From the NCBI GenBank assembly GCA_018673925.1, contig JABHBL010000019.1, positions 1 to 45,959 of the forward strand: a stretch of DNA of 45,959 bases, given 5' to 3'. The DNA is from Fidelibacterota bacterium (GTDB lineage Bacteria > Fidelibacterota > UBA8477 > JABMPR01). The notes below the pieces were generated by a model. That model saw nothing but the letters and a program-made list of their open reading frames with translations, searched no databases and had not been told where the DNA came from. Position numbers and translations under genes: made by a program. Below, piece after piece: positions 13,736 to 22,045 of this stretch; position 1 is the first letter of the stretch, and each line of letters begins with the position of its first letter.

Positions 13736-15847
13736 ATGATGCGCCTGAGAATCAGGACACATTCGAAAATAAGCCCCAACTTGAGACGGGGCTTTTTTTA
13801 TGCCCTGTCGGCAATTGCACTACTTCCATCTCCGGTGCTTTCTACAGAATCAAATCCTAATAGTTTATTCCTACAAGGTCAAACCCTGGACCTCAACGGT
13901 CAGATCATCCCATATGTATCCCTGATATTCCAGGAGTCAGAAATTTTCCTCCTCTCCGATGAATATGGCCGCTTCAGCTATAGTTCAACCTTTGCCAAGA
14001 ATGATTCTGTTTTTATTCAACGCATAGGGTATAAAAATGAAACGCTACCAGTGGACGAGATCTTCCGTCAGCGAAATATCCATTTGACACCTGATATTCT
14101 TATGATGGAATCTGTAGAAGTTGAAGCAGATGCCAGATCTAATCAGAATTTGGCAGTTCTGGGCCATCATGCCAAAACCCAGGGTTCAGCAGCAACGGAT
14201 CACAAAAATATGTTGGCTCGAATCCCAGGTATTTCGATCAAAAGTTATGGTGGTCCCGCTGGTATTAGTACGTTAAGTATGGACGGTGGACCAAGTTCAC
14301 ATACGCTGGTCATGGTAAATGGTATTGATATTAGCTCGGCCCAGAATGGTGAGGCTGATCTCTCACAATTGCCTCTCCCCTTTATTGAAAGCATGAGCTA
14401 TATCCCATACGACATAACCCAATCTGGAGCTGGTGGTATTGATGGCGTTGTCAAACTTGAAACGGGTGATCAGCGGACCCATTTTAACCTCAGTCAGGGA
14501 AGTTTTGGTCATCTAGCATATGATTTCAATCTAAAGAAAGAGATCTCAGGTTTTTGGACTTCTGTTCAGGTTGGTCAACGCAAGGAAGATGGGAATTATC
14601 CTTTCACTTGGGACAACACTCCCGCCACCAGAAAGAACAATGGTCTAGAGCAAAACTTTGCTGCTTTGTCGCTTAGGAAAATGCTTAGATCAGATGTCTA
14701 TTTGCAGGCTACTTCAATGAGTTCATATCAATCACGAGGTGTAGCCGGTTTGCGGTGGTCTCCAGATAATATTTCTCACCGTAGTGATCAACTAACTCTT
14801 CTGGGTTCTACACTGGGATGGATTCGTCAACAAGGTAGCAGTCACCTTCATTTTGCATATCGACATTCAAAAGAGCAGTATAATAATCCATACCTGAACG
14901 TCAGGAGTGACCATCGCCTATGGGGATATCAAATCAATCTTGTTGACCAGCGACAGTTTGGATCCAGGCTTGAAATGAGCTCGAAGCTATATCTCAATCA
15001 GGATAATATTAATAGTAATAGCACAGGGAATCATGCTAGATCCACTTTATCTGCATCTCTTGCTCCCACTCTGAATTTGCATGAATTGCTGCGAATTACA
15101 CCCACATACAAATTGCACTATAGTCCTGATCTATATGAGGAATTTCTCAATGATCTGCAAGCTAGTCTCCCTTTACAGTGGGGACCACTATCACAATTAG
15201 CTATCAGTTGGGGTGAAGTATTCAAGTATCCAACTTTCAATGATCAGTACTGGGAACCAGGTGGTAACCCAAATTTAAAGCCAGAGGAAACTGGAATTAC
15301 GACACTTCAATCCAGTTTTGATCTAAGCAACTTCGGCATTGTACACCTGCAATGGCAAAGGAAAGAAAGTACCAACCTCATCCAATGGATGCCTGTTCTC
15401 TCCTATTGGCAACCAGGTAATGTGAAATCAGCAACACGAGAGAGTCGCAAAGCGCTGTGGCAACTGGTTCTACCAGAGAGAGACATTTCAGCATTTGCTC
15501 ACTATACCCTCATCAAAACTCTTGATCATGAAATGAATCTGCCTCTGAGATATGCTCCTGAAAGGACTTCTGCATGGGGATTCACCTGGACGCCCTCCAA
15601 TTTTGAAATCAATCTACAATACAACTATGTGTCTGATCGCATCAGTATGTACGGATATCCAGAAGATGTTATCATCGATGCAACTGGGCTTTGGACTGGC
15701 AGTATTGCACATACCTGGGATGGCAAGCTTGGTCACCTGACACTTGTCATTTCTGCTGATAATCTGGAAGATACATCCTATGAAACTATCAAGGGATATC
15801 CAGAACCTGGACGTTCTTATAGAATATCCACAAAATTTTCTAAATAA
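13736..15847 (+). CDS. btuB: TonB-dependent outer-membrane receptor, BtuB-like
   Basis: 703 residues. The start is ATG at 13736 (or 13739), preceded by AAAAGGGA. This gives an n-region rich in Arg and a signal peptide RRGFFYALSAIALLPSPVLS ending near residue 37. Residues ~45-125 are a carboxypeptidase-regulatory-like domain typical of FCB receptors, ~135-230 the plug (ARIPGISIKSYG, LVMVNGIDIS), and the rest a 22-strand-type barrel ending in ISTKFSK. No clear TonB box was found. The cobalamin riboswitch upstream and the propeller gene downstream identify the cargo as corrinoids; that is inferred from context rather than from the barrel. The riboswitch terminator falls inside codons 12-22. Confidence 0.88.
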   Translation: MMRLRIRTHSKISPNLRRGFFYALSAIALLPSPVLSTESNPNSLFLQGQTLDLNGQIIPYVSLIFQESEIFLLSDEYGRFSYSSTFAKNDSVFIQRIGYKNETLPVDEIFRQRNIHLTPDILMMESVEVEADARSNQNLAVLGHHAKTQGSAATDHKNMLARIPGISIKSYGGPAGISTLSMDGGPSSHTLVMVNGIDISSAQNGEADLSQLPLPFIESMSYIPYDITQSGAGGIDGVVKLETGDQRTHFNLSQGSFGHLAYDFNLKKEISGFWTSVQVGQRKEDGNYPFTWDNTPATRKNNGLEQNFAALSLRKMLRSDVYLQATSMSSYQSRGVAGLRWSPDNISHRSDQLTLLGSTLGWIRQQGSSHLHFAYRHSKEQYNNPYLNVRSDHRLWGYQINLVDQRQFGSRLEMSSKLYLNQDNINSNSTGNHARSTLSASLAPTLNLHELLRITPTYKLHYSPDLYEEFLNDLQASLPLQWGPLSQLAISWGEVFKYPTFNDQYWEPGGNPNLKPEETGITTLQSSFDLSNFGIVHLQWQRKESTNLIQWMPVLSYWQPGNVKSATRESRKALWQLVLPERDISAFAHYTLIKTLDHEMNLPLRYAPERTSAWGFTWTPSNFEINLQYNYVSDRISMYGYPEDVIIDATGLWTGSIAHTWDGKLGHLTLVISADNLEDTSYETIKGYPEPGRSYRISTKFSK
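13771..13799 (+). terminator. Intrinsic terminator inside the start of the receptor CDS
   Basis: Stem AAGCCCC (13771-13777) with GGGGCTT (13788-13794) and a T-run to 13799, 75 bases after the end of the riboswitch core. In frame it encodes residues 12-22 of the receptor, including RRGFF of the signal peptide. It is the natural off-state hairpin of the riboswitch. Confidence 0.8.
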
Positions 15848-15871
15848 CCCTCAACGAAAGACTTCAACTCT

Positions 15872-17200
15872 ATGAAACACTCAAAATCTGTAATCATTTT
15901 GTCCACGCTGCTCATTCTCACACTGTCCTCTCTACATGCTGGTAAATATTATGTCCTGTGCGAAGGTAATTTTGGTCAGGCTAATGCCTCGCTCTGGTCA
16001 ATAGAAGAATCCCTCCAGGCCATTGATGGTCCACTCATCTGGAACGCATCCAGCAATCCACTTGGGGATGTGGGGCAGTCTCTCACGCTAAACGATCATA
16101 CCCTGTATATCGTGATGAATGGTTCGCATGAAGTACGTATCATCGATCTTGAATCTGATGAAACTCATTCGGGAGATATTGAAATTCCGGATGCCAGTCC
16201 CCGGTTTATGGCGATTCATCGTGAATCCGGCCTGGGATACATCAGCAGTTGGGGTTTGGGTGGTCTCCTAGTTGTAAACCTGGACAACCATGCCATTGTA
16301 GATACCATCTCTATAGGGGCTTTACCAGAGCAGATCCTCATCGTAGATGATGAAATGTTTGTGAGCGTGCCCATGCGAAGTGATTGGAGTGCATCCAACA
16401 AAGTGCTCAGATTTAATTTGTCCGGAAATAATCCTGAGGTCACCCACACGTATGATGTTATTGAGGGCCCTGGAGCCCTGGCAAAACTTGGTGATCAACT
16501 TTATGTGGTATCTCTTTATTATAACGATGCCTGGGAAACATTTAGTGGGACTTCCAGGATAGATTTAAGTGATCAAAGTGTCACAACAATGGATCACGGT
16601 CTATATACAAATTATACTGCAGATATGGACATTGTCGAAGGAGTAGTGTATCGGACATTTGGTAATTCAATTGTGCCAATAAATGAGGATTTGAGTCTGA
16701 ATTCTGCTAGAGCCATCGGAAATATTAGCGGTATCTATAGCCATTCAGTCTCAAACAATAATATCCTCATTGGATCAAGTGATTTCGTCGCGCCCGATTT
16801 GGTTTCCATTTTATCCCTTGATGGTCAGGAACTCGCCAGTTTTAATGTGGGGGCACTACCCAGTCAAATGGTTTACTATTCACCAGATATTGTCTCTACT
16901 GATGAGGTTATTGGGGCTCCCTCATCCTTTTCCCTCGGGAATAACTATCCCAATCCATTCAATCCATCTACATCAATCCCCTTTAGCCTCCAATCTTCAG
17001 GTGATGTGAGATTGAGCATTTTCGATATCAACGGCAGGATCGTGGCAACTCTCATTGAAAGCCATCTTACAGCGGGTAACTACATTTCAAATTGGGATGG
17101 AACCAACAGGCAGGGTAAGGCTGTGAGTAGTGGCATTTACTATGCAATTTTACATTCAAATTCCCAATCAAGTTCAATCAAGCTCAACCTTATAAAATAA
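15872..17200 (+). CDS. Secreted BtuG-like beta-propeller with type IX-style sorting tail
   Basis: 442 residues. Signal peptide ~1-23 (LLILTLSSLHAG), then repeated blades with the YVLCEGNFGQANASLW opening and LGDVGQSLTLNDHTLYIVMN seen in the DUF5074/YncE-like propellers to which BtuG belongs. BtuG is the Bacteroides surface protein that grabs vitamin B12 and hands it to BtuB. Position 24 bp after the riboswitch-controlled receptor gene supports the same task. Unlike BtuG there is no lipobox; instead the last ~85 residues are a FlgD/type IX-like sorting domain beginning NNYPNPFNPSTSIPF and ending in SGIYYAIL...IKLNLIK. So export and surface attachment through type IX secretion is predicted. Cobalamin binding is inference from fold style and context. 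Confidence 0.75.
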   Translation: MKHSKSVIILSTLLILTLSSLHAGKYYVLCEGNFGQANASLWSIEESLQAIDGPLIWNASSNPLGDVGQSLTLNDHTLYIVMNGSHEVRIIDLESDETHSGDIEIPDASPRFMAIHRESGLGYISSWGLGGLLVVNLDNHAIVDTISIGALPEQILIVDDEMFVSVPMRSDWSASNKVLRFNLSGNNPEVTHTYDVIEGPGALAKLGDQLYVVSLYYNDAWETFSGTSRIDLSDQSVTTMDHGLYTNYTADMDIVEGVVYRTFGNSIVPINEDLSLNSARAIGNISGIYSHSVSNNNILIGSSDFVAPDLVSILSLDGQELASFNVGALPSQMVYYSPDIVSTDEVIGAPSSFSLGNNYPNPFNPSTSIPFSLQSSGDVRLSIFDINGRIVATLIESHLTAGNYISNWDGTNRQGKAVSSGIYYAILHSNSQSSSIKLNLIK

Positions 17201-17210
17201 TTAGATTTGA

Positions 17211-17243
17211 AAAATCCTCCCCTCTCCATCGAGAGGGGGATTT
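17211..17243 (+). terminator. Probable terminator of the cobalamin-uptake operon
   Basis: Long stem AAATCCTCCCCTCTC/GAGAGGGGGATTT around CATC, 10 bases after the propeller gene stop. The T-run is only three bases, so efficiency is uncertain. Confidence 0.55.
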
Positions 17244-17367
17244 CCACCAGCTATGCAGATGGCTGATGAATAAAGGGAATCATTAACTTTTTCCTTTCCC
17301 CTCACCTGTTCCGCTTTAAAATAAAGCCACAAATAACTACCACTTGTTATTCACAGAAGGGTTATTC

Positions 17368-18942
17368 ATGAAACGATCTACTGCTGGTATTCTTGCATTT
17401 GCAACAATCTCATTTTTCCTATATGCATTCGGGGTTGATTTCTTCGATGCTATCTGGTCTTTTCCCTCCCAGCGCGCGGTTCCATTTATGGTAATGGCAC
17501 TGGTTGGCTCCGGAATTTATGTGACCATATATCTTGGATTCCCTCAGATCAAACGCTTCTGGCATGGGGTTCAAGTCACCATGGGTATCTATGATAATCC
17601 TGAAGATGAAGGCGATCTGAATCATTTCCGTGCATTAACCACAGCCCTTTCTGCCACAGTTGGTATAGGTAACATTGCCGGCGTTGCCATCGCACTTTAC
17701 TATGGTGGTCCTGGGGCCCTGCTCTGGATGTGGATCACAGCCTTTTTTGGCACTACCTTGAAATTTGCTGAGAGTACCCTGGCTCTAAAATATAGAGAAA
17801 TGGATGTGAATGGCGACACTGCTGGTGGTCCCATGTATACCATTGAAAATGGTCTCGGAAAGAATTGGCGCTGGCTGGCAGTTGCATTCGCTGCCTTTAC
17901 CATCATCTGTTCCATGGCGACCGGAAACGCCATCCAGTCCTTCACAGTTTCAGATCAGATTTACTCTGAAGTATCTCAAGTAGTGGGTTCAACACACTGG
18001 CTGACACTAAAACACGCCATTTTCGAAGGATTTGATGTTTCAGTACAACAAATCATTAACGGTTTGATCATGGCTACGCTGGTAGGTCTAGTCATTATTG
18101 GTGGTATCAAGCGTATTGGTAAAGTTACTGGCTATCTCGCTCCCATTATGGCGGGTGTTTACATTGTTGCCGCCCTACTAATACTCCTCTCTCATTTTGA
18201 TCAAATTGGGAATTCATTTGCTCTGATCTTTAAAATGGCAATTAATCCACCAGCTATGGCAGGTGGTGTTGGTGGTGGCGTATTGCTGGTGATGCTCCAT
18301 GGTATTAAACGGGGATTGTACTCAAATGAGGCAGGGCAAGGTAGCGCTGCTATTGCTCACTCCACTGCCAAGACCAATCAACCAGTGCGTGAGGGAGCTG
18401 TAGCCATGCTGGGGCCGTTTATTGATACCATCCTTATCTGTACCTTAACTGGACTTGCCATCATCTCTACAGGCGCCTGGGAACACACAGAATTTTTCGT
18501 AAGGATTAGCGTCCAGGATGCAACCCTGGCAGATTCCATTGTAGCGTCTGGTGTTTTCGAAGGACGCGAACTCTTGAATAGTAGTTTACTCACTTCATTT
18601 GCGTTTAGAGAAGGTCTGAGCTGGATGATTGGCTGGGGCGATAAAATTATCACCATATCCATTCTGCTCTTTGCCCTTTCAACTGCAATTAGTTGGTCTT
18701 TTTATGGTGATCGTTCCACTGAATATCTATTCGGACCCAAAGCCATACTTCCCTATCGATCAGTCTATGTGTTTTTCGTGTTTCTAGGAGGAATCGCTGG
18801 TCTCGATGCAGTCTGGAAATTTGGTGATGCAGCCTTGGGCTTCATGACTCTACCCAACCTGTTGGCAATTATTTTACTCTCCAAAAAGTTGAAGACCATG
18901 AGCACGGAGTATTTCAACCAGGAGCATGTCCCATACAAATAA
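17368..18942 (+). CDS. Sodium:alanine/glycine symporter (AGCS family)
   Basis: 524 residues from ATG at 17368, with GAAGGG seven bases upstream; a TTG 24 bases earlier lacks support. About eleven membrane segments. Family signatures include ATVGIGNIAGVAIALYYGGP, TAGGPMYTIENGLG and LYSNEAGQGSAAIAHSTAKT. AGCS carriers import alanine or glycine with Na+ across the inner membrane. With alanine dehydrogenase, a 2-oxoacid:ferredoxin oxidoreductase and an NhaD-type antiporter encoded within the next 13 kb, alanine uptake for catabolism driven by a sodium gradient is a reasonable reading. An inositol-monophosphatase family gene follows after 25 bp. Confidence 0.93.
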   Translation: MKRSTAGILAFATISFFLYAFGVDFFDAIWSFPSQRAVPFMVMALVGSGIYVTIYLGFPQIKRFWHGVQVTMGIYDNPEDEGDLNHFRALTTALSATVGIGNIAGVAIALYYGGPGALLWMWITAFFGTTLKFAESTLALKYREMDVNGDTAGGPMYTIENGLGKNWRWLAVAFAAFTIICSMATGNAIQSFTVSDQIYSEVSQVVGSTHWLTLKHAIFEGFDVSVQQIINGLIMATLVGLVIIGGIKRIGKVTGYLAPIMAGVYIVAALLILLSHFDQIGNSFALIFKMAINPPAMAGGVGGGVLLVMLHGIKRGLYSNEAGQGSAAIAHSTAKTNQPVREGAVAMLGPFIDTILICTLTGLAIISTGAWEHTEFFVRISVQDATLADSIVASGVFEGRELLNSSLLTSFAFREGLSWMIGWGDKIITISILLFALSTAISWSFYGDRSTEYLFGPKAILPYRSVYVFFVFLGGIAGLDAVWKFGDAALGFMTLPNLLAIILLSKKLKTMSTEYFNQEHVPYK

Positions 18943-18967
18943 TTCTATTTATTAAATAGAGACATAC

Positions 18968-19768
18968 ATGACGACTATTCACGACCAACTCATTCTGGAC
19001 GCTGGTTCCATTGCCAGGTCCGCCGGTGAACTCATCCTCAACTTGAGCTCAGAGGAAAGACAAATCTCCTACAAAAGTGCTCGAGATATGGTGACTGAGG
19101 TAGATCAAGCTTCTGAAAATTATATCGTGTCTGAGATAAGTCGACTTTATCCTGATCATGAGATATTAGCTGAAGAAGGTAGTGGGTCCACAGCTAGGCA
19201 GTCCTCCTACAAATGGATTATTGATCCTCTGGATGGGACCACCAATTTTGTCCATGGATTTCCAGTCTTTGCTGTATCAATAGGAGTTTTGTTTGAAGAT
19301 GAACTCTTCGCAGCTGCAGTTTACGATCCCAATCGGCAAGAACTCTTTACCGCAGGTAGGGAGCGAGGCGCCTTTCTTAACGGCTCACCCATTTCAGTGA
19401 GTAAAACTCATGAATTAGGCAAATCCCTTCTGGCTACAGGATTCTCATATTTTAATGATGATTATTTCAAACTAAATATGGAGCTTTGGGCTTCAATCTA
19501 TGGGAAAACTCAAGGGATAAGAAGAGCCGGCGCAGCAGCAATTGATCTGGCCTGGTTGGCCTGTGGTCGCCTGGACGGACTTTGGGAATTCAGCTTAAAA
19601 CCATGGGATATTGCTGCGGGTGCATTGCTAGTTAAAGAGGCTGGAGGGGAGGTATCAGGACCTCGGGGTGAGGACCTGGACTTAAATGCAGGTCATATCA
19701 TTGCAGCCAACCCCAGCATCCACCCTTACATTCTTGAGGAAATCAGTCTCTTTAAACACAGGCTGTAA
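18968..19768 (+). CDS. suhB: Inositol-monophosphatase family phosphatase
   Basis: 266 residues, the normal length for the family. The metal-binding motifs are complete: AEEG in EILAEEGSG, DPLDGTTNFVHGFPVF and, near the C-terminus, WDIAAGALLVKEAGG. The fold hydrolyses phosphomonoesters such as inositol-1-phosphate in a Mg2+-dependent, lithium-sensitive way; bacterial members also include NADP and histidinol phosphatases, and SuhB has an rRNA-transcription role in Escherichia coli. The exact substrate here cannot be assigned. It lies 25 bp after the symporter gene and ends 18 bp before the convergent adenosyltransferase gene. Confidence 0.9.
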   Translation: MTTIHDQLILDAGSIARSAGELILNLSSEERQISYKSARDMVTEVDQASENYIVSEISRLYPDHEILAEEGSGSTARQSSYKWIIDPLDGTTNFVHGFPVFAVSIGVLFEDELFAAAVYDPNRQELFTAGRERGAFLNGSPISVSKTHELGKSLLATGFSYFNDDYFKLNMELWASIYGKTQGIRRAGAAAIDLAWLACGRLDGLWEFSLKPWDIAAGALLVKEAGGEVSGPRGEDLDLNAGHIIAANPSIHPYILEEISLFKHRL

Positions 19769-19786
19769 TTGGCCGGCAATGCATCC

Positions 19787-20338
19787 CTATTGTTTACGCG
19801 GGTTTTTCCAATAGACTTCTTGATTACCAGCGCGGTGATTCTCATAACGAGCCATGACGAATAATAAATCTGATAGACGATTCATGTACTGGATGATTTC
19901 AGGAGTAATTGCTTCATTCTGATTCAAGGTGATAATAGTGCGCTCAGCTCTCCGACAAACAGTTCGGGCAAGATGAAGTGTGGCTGCGGAAGTTGATCCG
20001 CCAGGGAGGATAAATTCTTCGAGGGCAGGAAGATCAGCATTTATTTGGTCGATATGTTGCTCAAGGACTTTCACCTGTTGTTCCGAAACAAGACCAGTGA
20101 TCATTCCTGCTGAAGCCAATTCACCTCCCAGATCAAACAAAGTATGCTGAATATCAGATAGAATCTGAGCAGACGCTATTTCTTGATCTTGTGAAAGTGC
20201 AAAACCGATGATGCTATTCAGCTCATCTACCTCACCATAGGCTGTCACTCTTTGGGAGTCCTTTGAGACTTCTTCGCCATTTGCTAGACGGGTATTCCCT
20301 TTATCCCCAGTGCGTGTATAAATTTTTGTAAGTCTCAT
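19787..20338 (-). CDS. Cob(I)alamin adenosyltransferase, PduO type
   Basis: 183 residues. The N-terminal ATP-binding signature TRTGDKGNTRLANGEEVSK and the following VTAYGEVDELNSIIG, together with the C-terminal RTVCRRAERTI, are diagnostic of the PduO/MMAB trimeric adenosyltransferases. The enzyme converts corrinoid from the cob(I) form to adenosylcobalamin using ATP in the cytoplasm. It is about 2.6 kb from the end of the riboswitch-controlled uptake genes, on the opposite strand, with no riboswitch of its own. This adds intracellular activation to the B12 uptake module; a dependent enzyme is not encoded in the window. Confidence 0.93.
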   Translation of the reverse strand: MRLTKIYTRTGDKGNTRLANGEEVSKDSQRVTAYGEVDELNSIIGFALSQDQEIASAQILSDIQHTLFDLGGELASAGMITGLVSEQQVKVLEQHIDQINADLPALEEFILPGGSTSAATLHLARTVCRRAERTIITLNQNEAITPEIIQYMNRLSDLLFVMARYENHRAGNQEVYWKNPRKQ

Positions 20339-20367
20339 TGTGAAGTACCTCTATTGATGACATGCCA

Positions 20368-21594
20368 TCAGCTGAAAACATTTCTAATTACAATCTCCAG
20401 CAATACAACTGCTGCCCATAAGATAGTAAACACAACCGTGGACCAAATGGATAGAGAGGCTCTAAGTATGCGATAATTGCGATCCACCCGCGTAAAAAGA
20501 ATTCGTATGAGATTCGCTGCCCACCCAACACTCATGAGTACTATTCCAATGAGCATAACCGTTACTATCAAGGAATCACCGGCAATGTAGACCAGTGGGT
20601 AAAATGCAAAAAACATTGAGACCAATACCACACTGCTAGTAAACCTTGGACGCTCAAACACCAATCCGCTTAAACCCGCTTTGTCCAAACCTTCATTCTC
20701 TTTGGACTCTATCATGACAAAGAGCCCGACTAGTGAGACAAAGAGCAGAATTCTTTGCAATCCTATGAGTTCCTGGGATGGCTGGAAAAAATTCTCAAGA
20801 CCTGTTCCCAGCAACAAGGTTTCCTGAGCTAAGAATAAATATAGAAACTGCTTGGCGATACTCCTGCTACGGAGTCCAAAAACCAGCAATCCAATCATGG
20901 CTAACCCAATGAGTATCAGCTGTGGTGTTGCAGGTGGGTATACATTTGATATATCCAACACGTGGCCTGGAATGCCAGATAAAGTGTAATGACCATACCA
21001 GGTGATGAGCATCCCATAGAGGGCAATCAGAGGTGCTGGCACGGTTAGTTTCGGCCATCGTTTTTCAAGATGGACCACCAGAATAACCAGAAAAAATAGA
21101 TCAGGAAGCAATTGTACCTGACGCTCCCACAAACCCATCACAGCGGAAACAAACCAGACCCACAGGAGGTTCTTCTCAGCCGTACTGAGCGAGTAAGACT
21201 TATCAGATACCGTTCTTTCAAGCTCCAGCAGCACCAGCCAGGTTCCACCCATTATAAGAAACCTGCTTAAGCTCCATTCAACAAAAAGGTGATGTGAAAG
21301 TGGCGCAAGCACTACCGCAGCCAGATAGAGAATTAACGAATACATATGAGCTGAATTCTTGGAGGTCCCTGAGTAATAGGCACTCAGGTGTAGTGCAAAA
21401 AGCATCATTCCCAGATGGAAAATTATTCCCGGGGCAACCAGGGGTAAGCGGAGTTGTGGAAATATGCCTGCAACCAGTACAATAATGGAAACAAAGGCTA
21501 ACTGATGCTGCCGAGCGGCTGAGATGAATCTTCCAGAGAATTGCAGGAGAATTCCAGATATTAGCAGGTATCCTGTTACAGCAGCACTGATCAA
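20368..21594 (-). CDS. Polytopic membrane protein of unknown function
   Basis: 408 residues with about twelve hydrophobic segments from the very N-terminus (ISAAVTGYLLISGILLQF) to the last (STVVFTILWAAVVLLEIVI). No charged catalytic motif or cofactor ligand pattern stands out. The start is TTG at 21594, supported by GGAG nine bases upstream. The stop lies 29 bp before the adenosyltransferase gene on the same strand, so the two may share a transcript. I do not recognise a family; a transporter or a respiratory-complex-like membrane subunit are equally unproven. Confidence 0.6.
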   Translation of the reverse strand: MISAAVTGYLLISGILLQFSGRFISAARQHQLAFVSIIVLVAGIFPQLRLPLVAPGIIFHLGMMLFALHLSAYYSGTSKNSAHMYSLILYLAAVVLAPLSHHLFVEWSLSRFLIMGGTWLVLLELERTVSDKSYSLSTAEKNLLWVWFVSAVMGLWERQVQLLPDLFFLVILVVHLEKRWPKLTVPAPLIALYGMLITWYGHYTLSGIPGHVLDISNVYPPATPQLILIGLAMIGLLVFGLRSRSIAKQFLYLFLAQETLLLGTGLENFFQPSQELIGLQRILLFVSLVGLFVMIESKENEGLDKAGLSGLVFERPRFTSSVVLVSMFFAFYPLVYIAGDSLIVTVMLIGIVLMSVGWAANLIRILFTRVDRNYRILRASLSIWSTVVFTILWAAVVLLEIVIRNVFS

Positions 21595-21629
21595 ATTAAA
21601 TTACTCCATGGGCTGGGTTTACATTTTAC

Positions 21630-22022
21630 CTAAAGTTCAAAAGGATCGTCTATCAATTCCATATACACATTATTGGTATCATCGTGGAAGGACAATTTGA
21701 TATAGTGTCGACGGTCTTTATCAAAAATATCATCTCCCTTTTCAGTACAATAAAGAATGATGTGACCCTTATAGTGACCATATTCTCGTTTTAACTCGGC
21801 ATGGTTAACAAAGATTAGATTTGTGTAAGACTCACCTTCTCTAATAAAGATTTCACCCTTTTTATGGCTAAAGTCGGTAATCAGCTCGGGCTTTGATAAG
21901 AGCGACATATCTTTACCTATCCAGACGCTTAGCAATTCAAAATGGAATGGGAGAAAAATTGAATTTTTTATTAAGAATCCCGTTTCCTTTGCATCAGTTA
22001 CCTGCTGAATGGTTTTACTCAT
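21630..22022 (-). CDS. Small soluble protein of unknown function
   Basis: 130 residues, no signal peptide or membrane segment. The sequence alternates hydrophobic and charged residues (IILYCTEKGDDIFDKDRRHY, IKLSFHDDTNNVYMELID) in a way that suggests beta-strands. No recognisable motif. ATG at 22022 has AGGAG in front. It lies 23 bp after the antiporter gene on the same strand and 35 bp before the polytopic membrane protein gene, so it is probably in one transcript with HD phosphohydrolase and antiporter genes. Confidence 0.6.
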   Translation of the reverse strand: MSKTIQQVTDAKETGFLIKNSIFLPFHFELLSVWIGKDMSLLSKPELITDFSHKKGEIFIREGESYTNLIFVNHAELKREYGHYKGHIILYCTEKGDDIFDKDRRHYIKLSFHDDTNNVYMELIDDPFEL

Positions 22023-22045
22023 TATAATTCTCCTGCTATAAATTT

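Noticed and set aside
13627..13860. 77-codon open frame over the riboswitch end and receptor start
   Set aside because: It overlaps the conserved B12-box of the aptamer and the well-supported receptor frame; composition is that of structured RNA.
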